NCBI GenBank assembly: GCA_964617665.1
Contig: CAZUAH010000005.1
Coordinates: forward strand, 13,500-77,499
Source: JADHUC01 sp964617665
GTDB lineage: Bacteria; Planctomycetota; Planctomycetia; Pirellulales; Pirellulaceae
Direction: 5' to 3'
Length of the DNA stretch: 64,000 nucleotides
The notes below the pieces were generated by a model, which saw only the letters and a program-made list of their open reading frames with translations, made no database searches and was not told the origin of the DNA. Shown in pieces: positions 52,515-62,123 of the stretch; within the stretch, counting starts at the first letter, position 1, and every line of letters begins with the position of its first letter. The position numbers and the translations under genes were made by a program.

Positions 52515-53984
52515 ATGCTCGTCATTCCCGGACAACCCGGCAAGGACTTGTGTGACCGCCAACTTGGAATCACTCGTCGCGATTTATTGAGGATCGGCGG
52601 GTCGGGGATGCTTGGTTTGACGCTCGGCTCGATGCTTCGCCATGAGGCGGCCGCAAAGGAAAGTGGTAGTGGTGGTGGCCCCGGGTGGGGCTCGGCCAAG
52701 AGTATCATTATGTGCTATTTGCAGGGCGGCCCGAGTCATCTCGATCTCTGGGACCCGAAAGAAGACGTACCGGACAACGTGCGAAGCGCATTTGCGGCGA
52801 TCCCAACCAAACTGCCGGGAGTCAAGTTTACGGAAGTCCTGCCACGACTGGCTCAAGTGAACGACAAGATCACCATAATCCGTTCGATGAGCTACACGCC
52901 TAACGGGCTGTTCAACCACACAGCGGCCATCTACCAGATGATGACTGGATACACGACGGACAAGGTCAGTCCCTCCGGTCAGTTGGAGCCGCCCAGCCCC
53001 AAGGACTTTCCAAACTTCGGATCGCAGATCGCTCGGCTCCATCCGCCGACCGAACCGATGCTGCCGTTCGTGATGCTTCCACGACCGTTGCAGGAAAGCA
53101 ACGTCGTCGGCAAGGGCGGTACCGCCGGTTTTCTGGGGAAGGCGTTCGACCCCTACACGCTGTACCCCGGCGGCGACGACATGGACATGAACAAGATGGA
53201 TCGCATCCGTGTCGAGGATTTGAAGCTGCGTCCCGAGGTGTTTGCCACTCGACTGAAACGACGCGCCAGGTTACGCGAGGCGATCAATGCAGGGATGCCT
53301 GCCATCGAGAAGGCAGTCGCCGAACACAATCTGGATGAATACTACGACCGAGCGCTCAGCCTCGTGATATCGGGCCGTGCACGCGACGCATTTGATCTGT
53401 CGCAGGAGCCCAGCAACATACGCGAGATGTACGGCAGAAATACGTACGGACAAAGCTGTCTGTTGGCGCGACGGTTGGTCGAGGCCGGTACGCGCGTGGT
53501 TGAGGTCGTTTGGCCCAAGGTTGCCAACTCCGACAACCACTCGTGGGATCACCACACGGGGCTCACCAAACGGATGAAAGATCAATCCGGCCCGATGCTG
53601 GACACGGGCTTATCGGCCTTGATCCGGGATCTTGACCAGCGTGGCCTCTTGGACGAAACGCTTGTGGTGGCCGTCGGCGAATTCGGTCGCAGCCCGCAGA
53701 AAGGCGTCAGCACGTCGGGGAACGGCAACAGCGCGGACGGTCGCGACCACTGGCCGTACTGCTACACGGCGGTTATGGCCGGCGCTGGAGCGAAACGCGG
53801 CTATGTACACGGCCGATCGGACAAAACGGGATCTGCCCCGTTGGAGGATCCGGTTCATCCGGGGCAACTGCTGGCGTCCATCTATCACTCCTTCGGCATT
53901 GATCCAGAGACGATCGTCTACAACCACCTGAACCAGCCACGCGAGTTGGTCAAAGCCGAAGCCGTGACTGGGCTGTTCGCATGA
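52515..53984 (+). CDS. DUF1501 protein with Tat signal
   Basis: 489 residues; GGGAG precedes the ATG. A twin-arginine signal, ITRRDLLRIGGSGMLGLTLG, lies at about 19-38. The body is DUF1501, a sulfatase/alkaline-phosphatase-like fold of unknown activity: SIIMCYLQGGPSHLDLWDPK, LPRLAQVNDKITIIRSMSY, VVEVVWPKVANSDNHSWDHH, VVAVGEFGRSPQKG and GAGAKRGYVHGRSDK are all family hallmarks. It always pairs with DUF1549/DUF1553 proteins and is thought to form one exported complex with them; here it follows that gene by 38 bases. The gap after it (53985-54164) has no recognised element. Confidence 0.95.
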   Translation: MLVIPGQPGKDLCDRQLGITRRDLLRIGGSGMLGLTLGSMLRHEAAAKESGSGGGPGWGSAKSIIMCYLQGGPSHLDLWDPKEDVPDNVRSAFAAIPTKLPGVKFTEVLPRLAQVNDKITIIRSMSYTPNGLFNHTAAIYQMMTGYTTDKVSPSGQLEPPSPKDFPNFGSQIARLHPPTEPMLPFVMLPRPLQESNVVGKGGTAGFLGKAFDPYTLYPGGDDMDMNKMDRIRVEDLKLRPEVFATRLKRRARLREAINAGMPAIEKAVAEHNLDEYYDRALSLVISGRARDAFDLSQEPSNIREMYGRNTYGQSCLLARRLVEAGTRVVEVVWPKVANSDNHSWDHHTGLTKRMKDQSGPMLDTGLSALIRDLDQRGLLDETLVVAVGEFGRSPQKGVSTSGNGNSADGRDHWPYCYTAVMAGAGAKRGYVHGRSDKTGSAPLEDPVHPGQLLASIYHSFGIDPETIVYNHLNQPRELVKAEAVTGLFA

Positions 53985-54150
53985 AACGGCGAAACGACGA
54001 CTGAAACGCTCATCTCAAGGCTCGTTTTGTGGTCCGCGATCACGGATCCTGGCGGTTCTTGTCTGTAAGCAGACACAGCCGAACCTGTTTCTCAGCTTGG
54101 GTTTACGAAAACCGGGGCATTCTGTTCGCAAAACCGGCGGTCGGTAACGT

Positions 54151-54164
54151 TATACTCTTAGCCG
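54151..54164 (+). promoter_or_regulatory. Possible -10 box for a leaderless sigma-factor transcript
   Basis: TATACT at 54151-54156 lies 8 bases before the ATG of the ECF sigma gene, and no ribosome-binding site is present between them. A transcript starting 6-8 bases after the box would begin at or just before the ATG. No convincing -35 box was found (TTCGCA at 54125 is 20 bases away). Confidence 0.3.
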
Positions 54165-54695
54165 ATGTCAGACAACCGTACCGATAACGTGGGCCGCATC
54201 TTCGATGCCCATGCCCGGGCGCTGGTGCTCTACGCCCGGCAGTGGCTGGATGATGGCGGTGCGCGCGATGCGGTGCAGGAGGCGTTTGTGCGTTTGTTGC
54301 GACGCGAGGATTCACCGCCGAACATGCTCGCTTGGCTGTACCGGACGGTGCGGTCGGCGGCTATCGACAGCCTGCGGAGTGAACAACGCCGTCAACGACG
54401 AGAGCGGGAGGTCGCTGCCCAACGTTCGATGTGGTTCGAGCCGCGGCCGGAGAATGCGATTGATGCGGCGGCGGCCCAAACGGCTCTGGCCACCGTGCCA
54501 GAGAAGCAACGAGAGGTAGTCGTGCTGCGTCTGTGGTCGGGTTTGACGCTGGCGGAAATCGCCGAAGTGTGTCAAGCGTCCGTCTCTACCGTGTTCAGCC
54601 GATACCGCGCCGGCCTAGCGGCGGTCCGCAAGCGGTTGGAGCAAACAAAGACGGCCTGTGACAACGTCCATCCAGGTGTGGGTCCAAAGGCATGA
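54165..54695 (+). CDS. ECF-type RNA polymerase sigma factor
   Basis: 176 residues. Region 2 is at about 10-75: IFDAHARALVLYARQWLDDGGARDAVQEAFVRLLR with LAWLYRTVRSAAIDSLRSEQRR, the -10 recognition part. Region 4 is at about 105-160: ALATVPEKQREVVVLRLWSGLTLAEIAEVCQASVSTVFSRYRAGLAAVRKRL, a helix-turn-helix for the -35 element. No C-terminal extension. The stop overlaps the start of the next gene (ATGA), so the two are made in fixed proportion. That gene encodes a membrane FecR-like module, as expected of a cognate anti-sigma factor or sensor. Planctomycete ECF proteins of this size are common; the regulon is unknown but probably includes these two genes. Confidence 0.93.
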   Translation: MSDNRTDNVGRIFDAHARALVLYARQWLDDGGARDAVQEAFVRLLRREDSPPNMLAWLYRTVRSAAIDSLRSEQRRQRREREVAAQRSMWFEPRPENAIDAAAAQTALATVPEKQREVVVLRLWSGLTLAEIAEVCQASVSTVFSRYRAGLAAVRKRLEQTKTACDNVHPGVGPKA

Positions 54696-57600
54696 AACCG
54701 GACTGGGAAGATCTCGAACTGACTCCCGAAGAACGGGAACTGGAGCAGGCCCTCGCCTCGCTCGACCCGGCTGAATCGGGATTGGACCGCGCGGCGGTGT
54801 TCGGGGACGGACATGCAGTGCCGCCAGTATCGCCGGCAAAGCGAATCGCAGGCGGGCGTCGCTTGATCGCCGCGGGTGTAGCGATCAGCCTGGTAGCAGC
54901 GTGCGCGCTGCTGGTCGTCATTCTCGCGCGGTCATGGCAACCATCGCCGCCCGATGGACCTCGTCCAGAGCCGCGGGAAATCGTAGTTGATCCTGGTTTA
55001 CCGAAGGAGAAGCCCGACGAGGTTCCAGCTACTGACGAACCCGCGGTTGGCCCCACCTACATTCAGATGGCCTCTGCCCAAATTCGTCCGATCGGTGCAG
55101 CCCGATACGAAGTGCTCGGCCCTCGCCGTGTCCGGTTGGACGAAGGTGAGTTGTTCGTAAGCGTCGAGCAAACAGACGAGCCGCTGGTAATCGAGACGCC
55201 ATACGGCAACGCATCCACGCAAGCGTCCCAGTCCTATGTAGAAACACAATCGCCACAGTCCCCCAATACTCTCGGAGCAGGTCCCATGTCCACACTTCGC
55301 GCAATGACTGCCTTGATGATTCTCAGCGGCACGGTCGAGTTAACCAATCCGCTCGGGCAGGTGAGCGGCGGCCCCGGCGAACTGATCGCCGCCGAAGAAG
55401 GTGCTGTCCCAGACAAGGCGTTGCCGAAAACAGCGATCGAACGCTTGAAACCGATCATCGCCCAGTCGCTCAAGGACAAGGCATATCCTGAAGCGATCAA
55501 GGCGATTGGCCAGAAGATCGCCCTGGAAGGCCAGATCCAAGGGGAGAAGCCGGAAGAGAAGATCGTGCGGATGGAGGCCGAAATCGCGGCGGCGCCAAAG
55601 GAAATGCAGCCAGTCATGGAGGCCATCCTGGCTCACTGGTATTGGCAGTTCTTTCAAGCCAACCGTTGGCGATTCATGCAACGGACGGCGACTGCCGAGC
55701 CCCCGGGCGACGACATCCTGACCTGGGACCTGAAACGCATCTTTGCGGAGATCGACAAGCACTTTGCGGCAGCTTTGGCCGCCGAAGCGGACCTGAAGCA
55801 GATCCCCATCGCCCAGTACGACGCACTGCTGGCCAAAGGTAACGTACCGGAGGGCTACCGCCCCACGCTGTACGACTTCGTGGCTTTCGAGGCCATCAAG
55901 TTCTATGCGTCCGCCGAGCAGGCCGGAGCCCGCGCCGAAGACGCCTTTGACCTATCCGCTGACAGCCCGATCTTCGCCCAGACGGCTGACTTCATGAACT
56001 GGGAGATCACGACGACCGATACGAACTCGCCCACGGCCAAGGCAATCCGCATGTACCAGGATTTGCTGCGTTTTCATCAGAACGACGAAGATCCGGACGC
56101 TCGACTGGACGCCGATTTGGGCCGGCTGGGTTTTGGCTATAACAAGGCATTCGGGGAAGAGAAGGACTCACGCTACAAAGCGGCGTTGAAGCGATATGTC
56201 GATCGGAACGGCGGTCACGCGATCTCGGCTCGCGCCCGCTCTTATTGGGCCGGCGTGCTGCAGAAGGAAAAGAAATTGGTCGAAGCTCATCGGTTGGCAA
56301 CGCAGGGCAAACAGGCGTTTCCCGACAGCTTCGGCGGCAAGATGTGCCATAACCTGATCCAGCAGATCGAAGCCAAGAGCGCCAATGTTGGGATTGAGCG
56401 AGTCTGGAACGCCCCATGGCCCACGATCCAAGTCCACTACCGCAATGTGGATCAGGTCTTCTTCCGGTTGATCCCCGCGGATTGGACAGCCAAGGCGAAG
56501 GCCGGACTGCACCGTGCCGACCGGATGAATGACGACCAGCGCAAGGCGCTTATCGCTCAGAAACCGGTTCGGGAATGGTCGTCCAAGTTGCCTGCCACCG
56601 ACGATTACCAACTCCGCACCGAAGAGTTGCCGGCTCCCGAAGATCTGAAGCCGGGCTTCTACTTTCTGCTGACCAGTTACGATCCGGCGTTCGGTGAGAA
56701 GGACAACATTGTCCAATGCAGCGAATTCTGGGCAAGTGATCTGGCTGTGGTCATGCGCAATCGTCGGGGCCAAACGAAACTCGAAGGCTTCGTACTGGAT
56801 GCGAATTCGGGCGAGCCGGTTGTCGGTGCGGACGTGCAAGTGTTTCTGCGAAAGAACTACCGCGGCGGATTCAATCCCGGAGCGACGGCCAAGACCGATA
56901 AAAATGGACTGTTCTCGTTGAACGGAACCAACCGCAACCAGTACCTGATCCTAGCCAACCACAAAGGCAGGCAGTTGGCCACGGGTGACGAGTACTCGGT
57001 CTATCAGCATAAGCTACACCAAGACCCGTATCGCCGCACGGTCTTCTTCACCGATCGTTCGCTTTACCGGCCGGGCCAGACGATCAACTACAAGGGCATC
57101 TGTATCCGCGTCGACCAGAATTCCGATGACTACACGACGCTGGCAGGTCAAACCCCGACGGTCGTCTTCCAGGATCGCAATGGCAAAGAGGTCGCTCGCC
57201 AACAACAACGGGCCAACGACTACGGATCGTTCAGTGGCAGTTTCACGGCCCCGCGCGATCGACTGACCGGCCGCATGTCGATTCGCATCGATGGCGAACC
57301 GCGCGGGCAGACTGGGTTCAACGTCGAAGAATACAAACGGCCGAAATTCGAGGTGACGATAGATGCCCCGAAGAGCGCGCCCAAACTGAACGGGCAAGTC
57401 GCCATGCAAGGCAAGGCTACGGCCTACACGGGCGCGGCGATTGACGGCGCGAAAGTCCGCTGGCGAGTTGTCCGCGAGGTTCGCTATCCCATCTGGTGGT
57501 ACTGGCGCTGTTGGTGGGCTCCGCGGCAATCGACCAGTCAGGAGATCGCTCGCGGAACGGCAACGACCGAGGTGGACGGTACCTTCGACGTCGCCTTTGC

Positions 57601-60600
57601 GGCCAAGCCGGATATGTCCGTACCGGAAAAGGATGAACCGGTTTTCCTATTCAATGTCTACGCCGACGTGACGGATACAACGGGCGAAACCCGATCGGGT
57701 CAGAAAACGACTAAGGTGGGATACACGGCACTGGCCGCCACGATGAGCGCGCCCGAGTGGCTGACCGACGATGCGCCGGTCGAGATCACCGTGAGTACGG
57801 CCTCGCTGGACGGCGACGGTCTGGCGGCGGACTGCAAATTGAAAGTCCACCGCCTGAAGCAGCCGGACAAGACCAAGCGGGCCGATCTGAGCGGCTACCA
57901 ACCGCGCCCTGCGTACGCCGTCAAGAGAGCAGGCGGGCAGGAACCGGAGCCCGATCCCGCCAACCCGAACTCCTGGGAATTGGGGGAAGTGGTGGCCGAG
58001 GAGAGTTTCACCACGGACGCTGAGGGGAAAGCTACGCCCAAGATCGAACTTCCGCCCGGACCCTATCGCGCACAACTGACCACCCAAGACCGCTTTGGCA
58101 AACAAGTCACGGCCGTCCTACCACTGACTGTGTTGGATCCCGACGGCAAACGATTCCCGGTGAGAATTCCGAACCACGTGGCCGCACCCAAGTGGAAGCT
58201 GGAGCCGGGCGAGGAATTCATGGCATTGTGGGGCACGGGATACGACAAGGCTCGAGCGTACGTCGAAATCGAACGCCGCCGTAAGATTGTTCACGCGTCG
58301 TGGACGGAACCCGGCGCAACGCAGCAAGCTGTGAAGCAGGCAGTCACCGAGGCTATGCGCGGCGGTTTTACGGTCCGCACGACCATGGTTCGCGAGAACC
58401 GCGCTTACACGACCGCGCGCCGCGTAGACGTACCGTGGTCGAACAAGGAACTGAAAGTTGCATGGGAACACTTCGTATCCAAGTTGGAACCGGGGCAGAA
58501 AGAGACCTGGACGGCGGTGGTTACCGGACCGGATGCCGAAAAGGCGGTGGCCGAGATGGTCGTCGCCCTATACGACCAATCTCTTGACGCCTACCAGCCT
58601 CACAACTGGATGGAAGGGTTCAATGTATTCCGCAACGACTCGTCCAATCTATATTCGAGCTTTGCGAACACGCAGAAACAGCTCCGACAAATCTACGGCA
58701 GTTGGCCTCGCGATCAGCGTAACGCGTCGATGGACTACCGACAGTTTCCCGAGGAGATCGTGGCTGCCTTGTTGGGGCCTACGGTAAATATGCGAGGCAG
58801 GATGCTGCAGTTTTGCGGCGTTGAGGCAGCAAGGAGTTACGGACTGGCTCGTGATGCAGAAGCCAAGAACGCAACGTGGGACGTGGCTTCTTCCGCGGAC
58901 GGAAGGCCTGGTGGTGCAGGCGGCCAAGCGGCCCAGGCACCACCTCCGGATTTGAGCGAGGTGTCTGCACGCAAGAACCTGAACGAGACAGCCTTTTTCT
59001 TCCCGCAACTGGTGTCCGACGCCGATGGGCAAGTTCGCATCGAATTTACCATGCCCGAAGCGCTGACCAAATGGAAGTTCCTGGGCTTCGCTCACGACAA
59101 GCAACTGCGTGGCGGATTGCTGACCGACAGCGTGGTCACCGCAAAGGACCTGATGGTCCAGCCTAACCCACCGCGGTTCCTACGCGAAGGCGATATGGTC
59201 GAGTTCACTGTCAAGGTCACCAACCAATCACCGACGGCGCAGAAAGGCTCTGTGCGGCTGACCTTGGCCGACGCGCGGACGGCAAAGAACATCGACGCAG
59301 CCGTGGGCAACAGGGTGACGGACCAAACGTTCGAGATCCCTGCCGGTCAATCGCGATCGTTTTCCTGGAAGCTGAACGTGCCGGATGGACTGGGGCCGAT
59401 CATCTATAAAGCTGTCGGCTCGACTGGGCGGCTCTCCGATGGCGAGGAAGGTATGCTGGCCGTACTGTCGCGGCGCGTGCTGGTCACCGAATCGCTGCCG
59501 CTGCCGATCCGCGGCCCGGAAACGAAGGACTTCAGATTCGACCGGCTGCTGCGATCGGGCGGATCGGATACGCTGCGTCACGAGACACTGACGGTGCAGA
59601 TGGTCTCGAACCCGTCGTGGTATGCCGTGATGGCGTTGCCCTATCTGATGGAGTATCCGCACGAATGCAGCGAACAGGTCTTCAATCGCTTGTACGCCAA
59701 CGCCCTGGCGCGCCACATCGCCGCCAGTGATCCGAAAATCCGCCGTATCTTCGATACGTGGAAGGCTGTCGGCGGCGATACGCTGGATAGTCCGCTGGAA
59801 AAGAACCAGGATCTGAAGGCTGTGATGCTGGAGGAGACGCCGTGGCTGCGGCAAGGTCAAGCGGAGAGCCAGGCTCGCAAAAACGTGGGAATCCTGTTCG
59901 ACGACAACCGGCTAAACGACGAAACGAGCCGCCTATTGCACAAGCTATCTGATATGCAACAGGACAACGGCGCCTGGCCGTGGTTCCCCGGCGGACGGAC
60001 AAACGACTACATCACGCTGTACATCACCACCGGCTTCGGACGCCTGCGGCACCTGGGCGTCGAGATCGACACGGCACCGGCCGTCAAGTCGCTCGCACGG
60101 CTGGACACGTGGATCGACGAGACGTACCGCAGGATCCTCAAAGGTGGCAAGAAAGACGAGATTCACCTGACGTCGACTATCGCGCTGTACCTGTATGGCC
60201 GCAGCTTCTTCCTGGAAGACAAAGGGATCGACGCCAAGCACAAAGAGGCGGTCGATTACTTCCTGGGGCAAGCACGCAAGTACTGGTTCGAAATGAGCAG
60301 CCGTCAGTCGCAAGCTCATCTGTCTGTTGCGTTGAAGCGTTTCGGCGACCGGGAGACGGCCACGCTGATCATGCGGTCGATCAAAGAGCGGTCGGTCACT
60401 GATGAAGAAATGGGCATGTTCTGGCGCGACACGGAATTGTCCTGGTGGTGGTACCGCGCTCCGATCGAGACGCAGGCAATGATGATCGAGGCGTTTGACG
60501 AAGTGGCCAACGATCAGGAGGCGGTCGAGGAGTGCAAGGTCTGGCTGCTGAAACAGAAGCAGACGCAGGACTGGAAAACTACCAAAGCCACGGCCGACGC

Positions 60601-61273
60601 CATCTACGGCCTGTTACTGCGTGGCGACAACGTGCTGGCCTCCGACGCGTTGGTCGAAGTTGCCTTGGCTGGCCAGACGATCGAGCCGGAACAGGTCGAA
60701 GCCGGCACGGGCTATTACGAGCAACGTTTCGTGCGCGGCGAAATCAAGCCGAAACTGGGCGAGATCACCGTCAAGAAGACGGACGAAGGCGTCGCCTGGG
60801 GCAGCGTCCACTGGCAGTACTTGGAGGACATGGCCAAAGTCACAGCGCACGAAGGCACGCCGCTGAAGCTCGAAAAGGCATTGTACGTCAAACGCCATAC
60901 GGGCAGCGGCCCCGTGCTGGAGAAAGTCGACGATCCGGTTCAAGTTGGCGACGAACTAATAGTGCGAGTCGTCTTGCGTACCGACCGCGACATGGAGTAC
61001 GTCCATCTGAAAGACTATCGCGGCAGCGGCACCGAACCGGTGAACGTGTTGTCACGGTACAAGTTCCAGGATGGGCTGTATTACTACGAATCGACCAAGG
61101 ATACGGCCAGCCACTTCTTCATCGACTACCTGCCCAAGGGCACGTACGTCTTCGAGTACTCGGTGCGCGTGCAGTTGAAAGGCAGGTACCAAACCGGCTT
61201 CGCCCAAATCCAGTGCATGTACGCCCCCGAGTTCAACAGCCACTCGGAGAGCATCGTACTGGAGGTGAAGTGA
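54692..61273 (+). CDS. FecR-like anti-sigma module fused to alpha-2-macroglobulin
   Basis: 2193 residues. A short acidic cytoplasmic N-terminus (EDLELTPEERELEQAL) precedes one transmembrane helix at about 58-79. A FecR-like beta domain follows at about 115-230 (GPRRVRLDEGELFVSVEQT, LVIETPYGNAS, ILSGTVELTNPLGQ). The rest is a bacterial alpha-2-macroglobulin: MG domains including GFVLDANSGEPVVGADVQVF, TDRSLYRPGQTINYKGI and GFNVEEYKRPKFEV; the A2M central region with AFFFPQLVSDADGQVRIEFTMPEALTKWKFLGFAH; and the thioester C1659-S-E-Q in YPHECSEQVFNRLYAN. The alpha-toroid and receptor-like end follow. A2Ms trap proteases in the periplasm. Fusion to a sigma-linked membrane module suggests that trapping or envelope damage is sensed. 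Overlaps the sigma gene by ATGA. Confidence 0.9.
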   Translation: MKPDWEDLELTPEERELEQALASLDPAESGLDRAAVFGDGHAVPPVSPAKRIAGGRRLIAAGVAISLVAACALLVVILARSWQPSPPDGPRPEPREIVVDPGLPKEKPDEVPATDEPAVGPTYIQMASAQIRPIGAARYEVLGPRRVRLDEGELFVSVEQTDEPLVIETPYGNASTQASQSYVETQSPQSPNTLGAGPMSTLRAMTALMILSGTVELTNPLGQVSGGPGELIAAEEGAVPDKALPKTAIERLKPIIAQSLKDKAYPEAIKAIGQKIALEGQIQGEKPEEKIVRMEAEIAAAPKEMQPVMEAILAHWYWQFFQANRWRFMQRTATAEPPGDDILTWDLKRIFAEIDKHFAAALAAEADLKQIPIAQYDALLAKGNVPEGYRPTLYDFVAFEAIKFYASAEQAGARAEDAFDLSADSPIFAQTADFMNWEITTTDTNSPTAKAIRMYQDLLRFHQNDEDPDARLDADLGRLGFGYNKAFGEEKDSRYKAALKRYVDRNGGHAISARARSYWAGVLQKEKKLVEAHRLATQGKQAFPDSFGGKMCHNLIQQIEAKSANVGIERVWNAPWPTIQVHYRNVDQVFFRLIPADWTAKAKAGLHRADRMNDDQRKALIAQKPVREWSSKLPATDDYQLRTEELPAPEDLKPGFYFLLTSYDPAFGEKDNIVQCSEFWASDLAVVMRNRRGQTKLEGFVLDANSGEPVVGADVQVFLRKNYRGGFNPGATAKTDKNGLFSLNGTNRNQYLILANHKGRQLATGDEYSVYQHKLHQDPYRRTVFFTDRSLYRPGQTINYKGICIRVDQNSDDYTTLAGQTPTVVFQDRNGKEVARQQQRANDYGSFSGSFTAPRDRLTGRMSIRIDGEPRGQTGFNVEEYKRPKFEVTIDAPKSAPKLNGQVAMQGKATAYTGAAIDGAKVRWRVVREVRYPIWWYWRCWWAPRQSTSQEIARGTATTEVDGTFDVAFAAKPDMSVPEKDEPVFLFNVYADVTDTTGETRSGQKTTKVGYTALAATMSAPEWLTDDAPVEITVSTASLDGDGLAADCKLKVHRLKQPDKTKRADLSGYQPRPAYAVKRAGGQEPEPDPANPNSWELGEVVAEESFTTDAEGKATPKIELPPGPYRAQLTTQDRFGKQVTAVLPLTVLDPDGKRFPVRIPNHVAAPKWKLEPGEEFMALWGTGYDKARAYVEIERRRKIVHASWTEPGATQQAVKQAVTEAMRGGFTVRTTMVRENRAYTTARRVDVPWSNKELKVAWEHFVSKLEPGQKETWTAVVTGPDAEKAVAEMVVALYDQSLDAYQPHNWMEGFNVFRNDSSNLYSSFANTQKQLRQIYGSWPRDQRNASMDYRQFPEEIVAALLGPTVNMRGRMLQFCGVEAARSYGLARDAEAKNATWDVASSADGRPGGAGGQAAQAPPPDLSEVSARKNLNETAFFFPQLVSDADGQVRIEFTMPEALTKWKFLGFAHDKQLRGGLLTDSVVTAKDLMVQPNPPRFLREGDMVEFTVKVTNQSPTAQKGSVRLTLADARTAKNIDAAVGNRVTDQTFEIPAGQSRSFSWKLNVPDGLGPIIYKAVGSTGRLSDGEEGMLAVLSRRVLVTESLPLPIRGPETKDFRFDRLLRSGGSDTLRHETLTVQMVSNPSWYAVMALPYLMEYPHECSEQVFNRLYANALARHIAASDPKIRRIFDTWKAVGGDTLDSPLEKNQDLKAVMLEETPWLRQGQAESQARKNVGILFDDNRLNDETSRLLHKLSDMQQDNGAWPWFPGGRTNDYITLYITTGFGRLRHLGVEIDTAPAVKSLARLDTWIDETYRRILKGGKKDEIHLTSTIALYLYGRSFFLEDKGIDAKHKEAVDYFLGQARKYWFEMSSRQSQAHLSVALKRFGDRETATLIMRSIKERSVTDEEMGMFWRDTELSWWWYRAPIETQAMMIEAFDEVANDQEAVEECKVWLLKQKQTQDWKTTKATADAIYGLLLRGDNVLASDALVEVALAGQTIEPEQVEAGTGYYEQRFVRGEIKPKLGEITVKKTDEGVAWGSVHWQYLEDMAKVTAHEGTPLKLEKALYVKRHTGSGPVLEKVDDPVQVGDELIVRVVLRTDRDMEYVHLKDYRGSGTEPVNVLSRYKFQDGLYYYESTKDTASHFFIDYLPKGTYVFEYSVRVQLKGRYQTGFAQIQCMYAPEFNSHSESIVLEVK

Positions 61274-61314
61274 CCGGTCACAATTGACAGTTGACTCTTT
61301 TGAAATGGAGCCCC

Positions 61315-61338
61315 CAGACGGCGAATTGCCGACCCTAC
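61315..61338 (-). repeat. Single GTAG-hairpin unit on the minus strand
   Basis: On the minus strand CTAC (61335-61338) reads GTAG, followed by a small CGGC/GCCG stem (61319-61322 with 61328-61331). It lies in the 84-base gap between the alpha-2-macroglobulin gene and the small secreted protein. The stem is short, so this could be chance. Confidence 0.3.
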
Positions 61339-61357
61339 TAGATACAAGGAGACTCCC

Positions 61358-61831
61358 ATGAAACAGTTGCTTTGCTTGACTCTCGTGACTTCTCTGATCT
61401 GCCTGACCGCTGCCGGTTCGGTGGCGGCTGCCGATGCCGATTCTGCCATCGGTGGGATTCGGCTCCTGCCCGGCTACACACACAAGCCGCTGCAGGGTTT
61501 CGACAGCATCGTCGGAGAGATCAGCGAGAAGGATGGATTGCAGATTCGCTATGAGATTGGCGCAATTCCGAAACCCGGCGGACTCATGTTGGGCGGCATG
61601 TTCTCCGACCGTCCCAAATCGACCCCGAAGGACAAGCTTCACTGGTATCGCGAGCAAGTCGTCAATGGTCAGCCGGTCCACTTGGCCTACCGCAAGGACA
61701 AGGTCCTGTTAGTCTCGTATCCGCTGAAGGGAGTCAACTTCCACGCGACCATTCAATCGACCGATGGCTTCGCCGATGCGATGTTGATGCTTCTCACTTA
61801 CCCCGATCCGCCAGATGGCGGCGACCAGTAA
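61358..61831 (+). CDS. Small secreted protein of unknown function
   Basis: 157 residues; AAGGAG precedes the ATG. Signal peptide to about 25 (LLCLTLVTSLICLTAAGSVAAA). The mature 130 residues have no motif I recognise. The recognisable pieces are LPGYTHKPLQGFDSIVGEI, an EIGAIPKPGGLMLGGMF loop and YREQVVNGQPVHLAYRKDKVLLVSYPL, and the predicted structure is mostly beta. It is followed by a strong terminator at 61863. It may be co-transcribed with the sigma/A2M pair (84-base gap). Confidence 0.75.
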   Translation: MKQLLCLTLVTSLICLTAAGSVAAADADSAIGGIRLLPGYTHKPLQGFDSIVGEISEKDGLQIRYEIGAIPKPGGLMLGGMFSDRPKSTPKDKLHWYREQVVNGQPVHLAYRKDKVLLVSYPLKGVNFHATIQSTDGFADAMLMLLTYPDPPDGGDQ

Positions 61832-61862
61832 TTGGCTTTTCCTGGGCGTGCTTCAAAGCTCT

Positions 61863-61890
61863 GGCCCCGTTGGTTTGGCGGGGCCTTTTT
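61863..61890 (+). terminator. Rho-independent terminator
   Basis: A perfect 7-base GC stem, GGCCCCG at 61863-61869 with CGGGGCC at 61879-61885, is followed directly by TTTTT (61886-61890). Placed 31 bases after the stop of the small secreted protein, it probably ends the sigma/A2M/secreted-protein transcript. Confidence 0.88.
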
Positions 61891-61954
61891 GCGCCTCGCC
61901 AGCAACACACCCTTAGGACACTACCCCGAAAGCCCTCCCGGCCGCCGGGGGAGC

Positions 61955-61986
61955 ATAGCCGTTGCGTTTGCAGCAACGCGGGCTAT
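61955..61986. repeat. Hairpin ATAGCC...GGCTAT in the terminator-to-dehydrogenase gap
   Basis: ATAGCC (61955-61960) and GTTGC (61961-61965) face GCAAC (61973-61977) and GGCTAT (61981-61986) with a 3-base bulge. There is no T tract. It is in the 292-base gap 61832-62123, which otherwise holds the terminator at 61863 and nothing else recognised. Confidence 0.4.
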
Positions 61987-62123
61987 TCACCCAACGCGAC
62001 TCTTGGCAGCAACCAAAGTGTGATGGGAATCCCCGTTCGGGAGCTTGCCGCGCAAGGACGATAGCTCTATCCTCATCTTTCTGTCGCGAATATTCCTGCC
62101 ACACCTCTTCTGCGAGTCGGCAA

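Noticed and set aside
61962..62123. Upstream extension of the alcohol dehydrogenase frame
   Set aside because: Begins in the repeat/terminator gap and has no family similarity; the domain starts at 62124.
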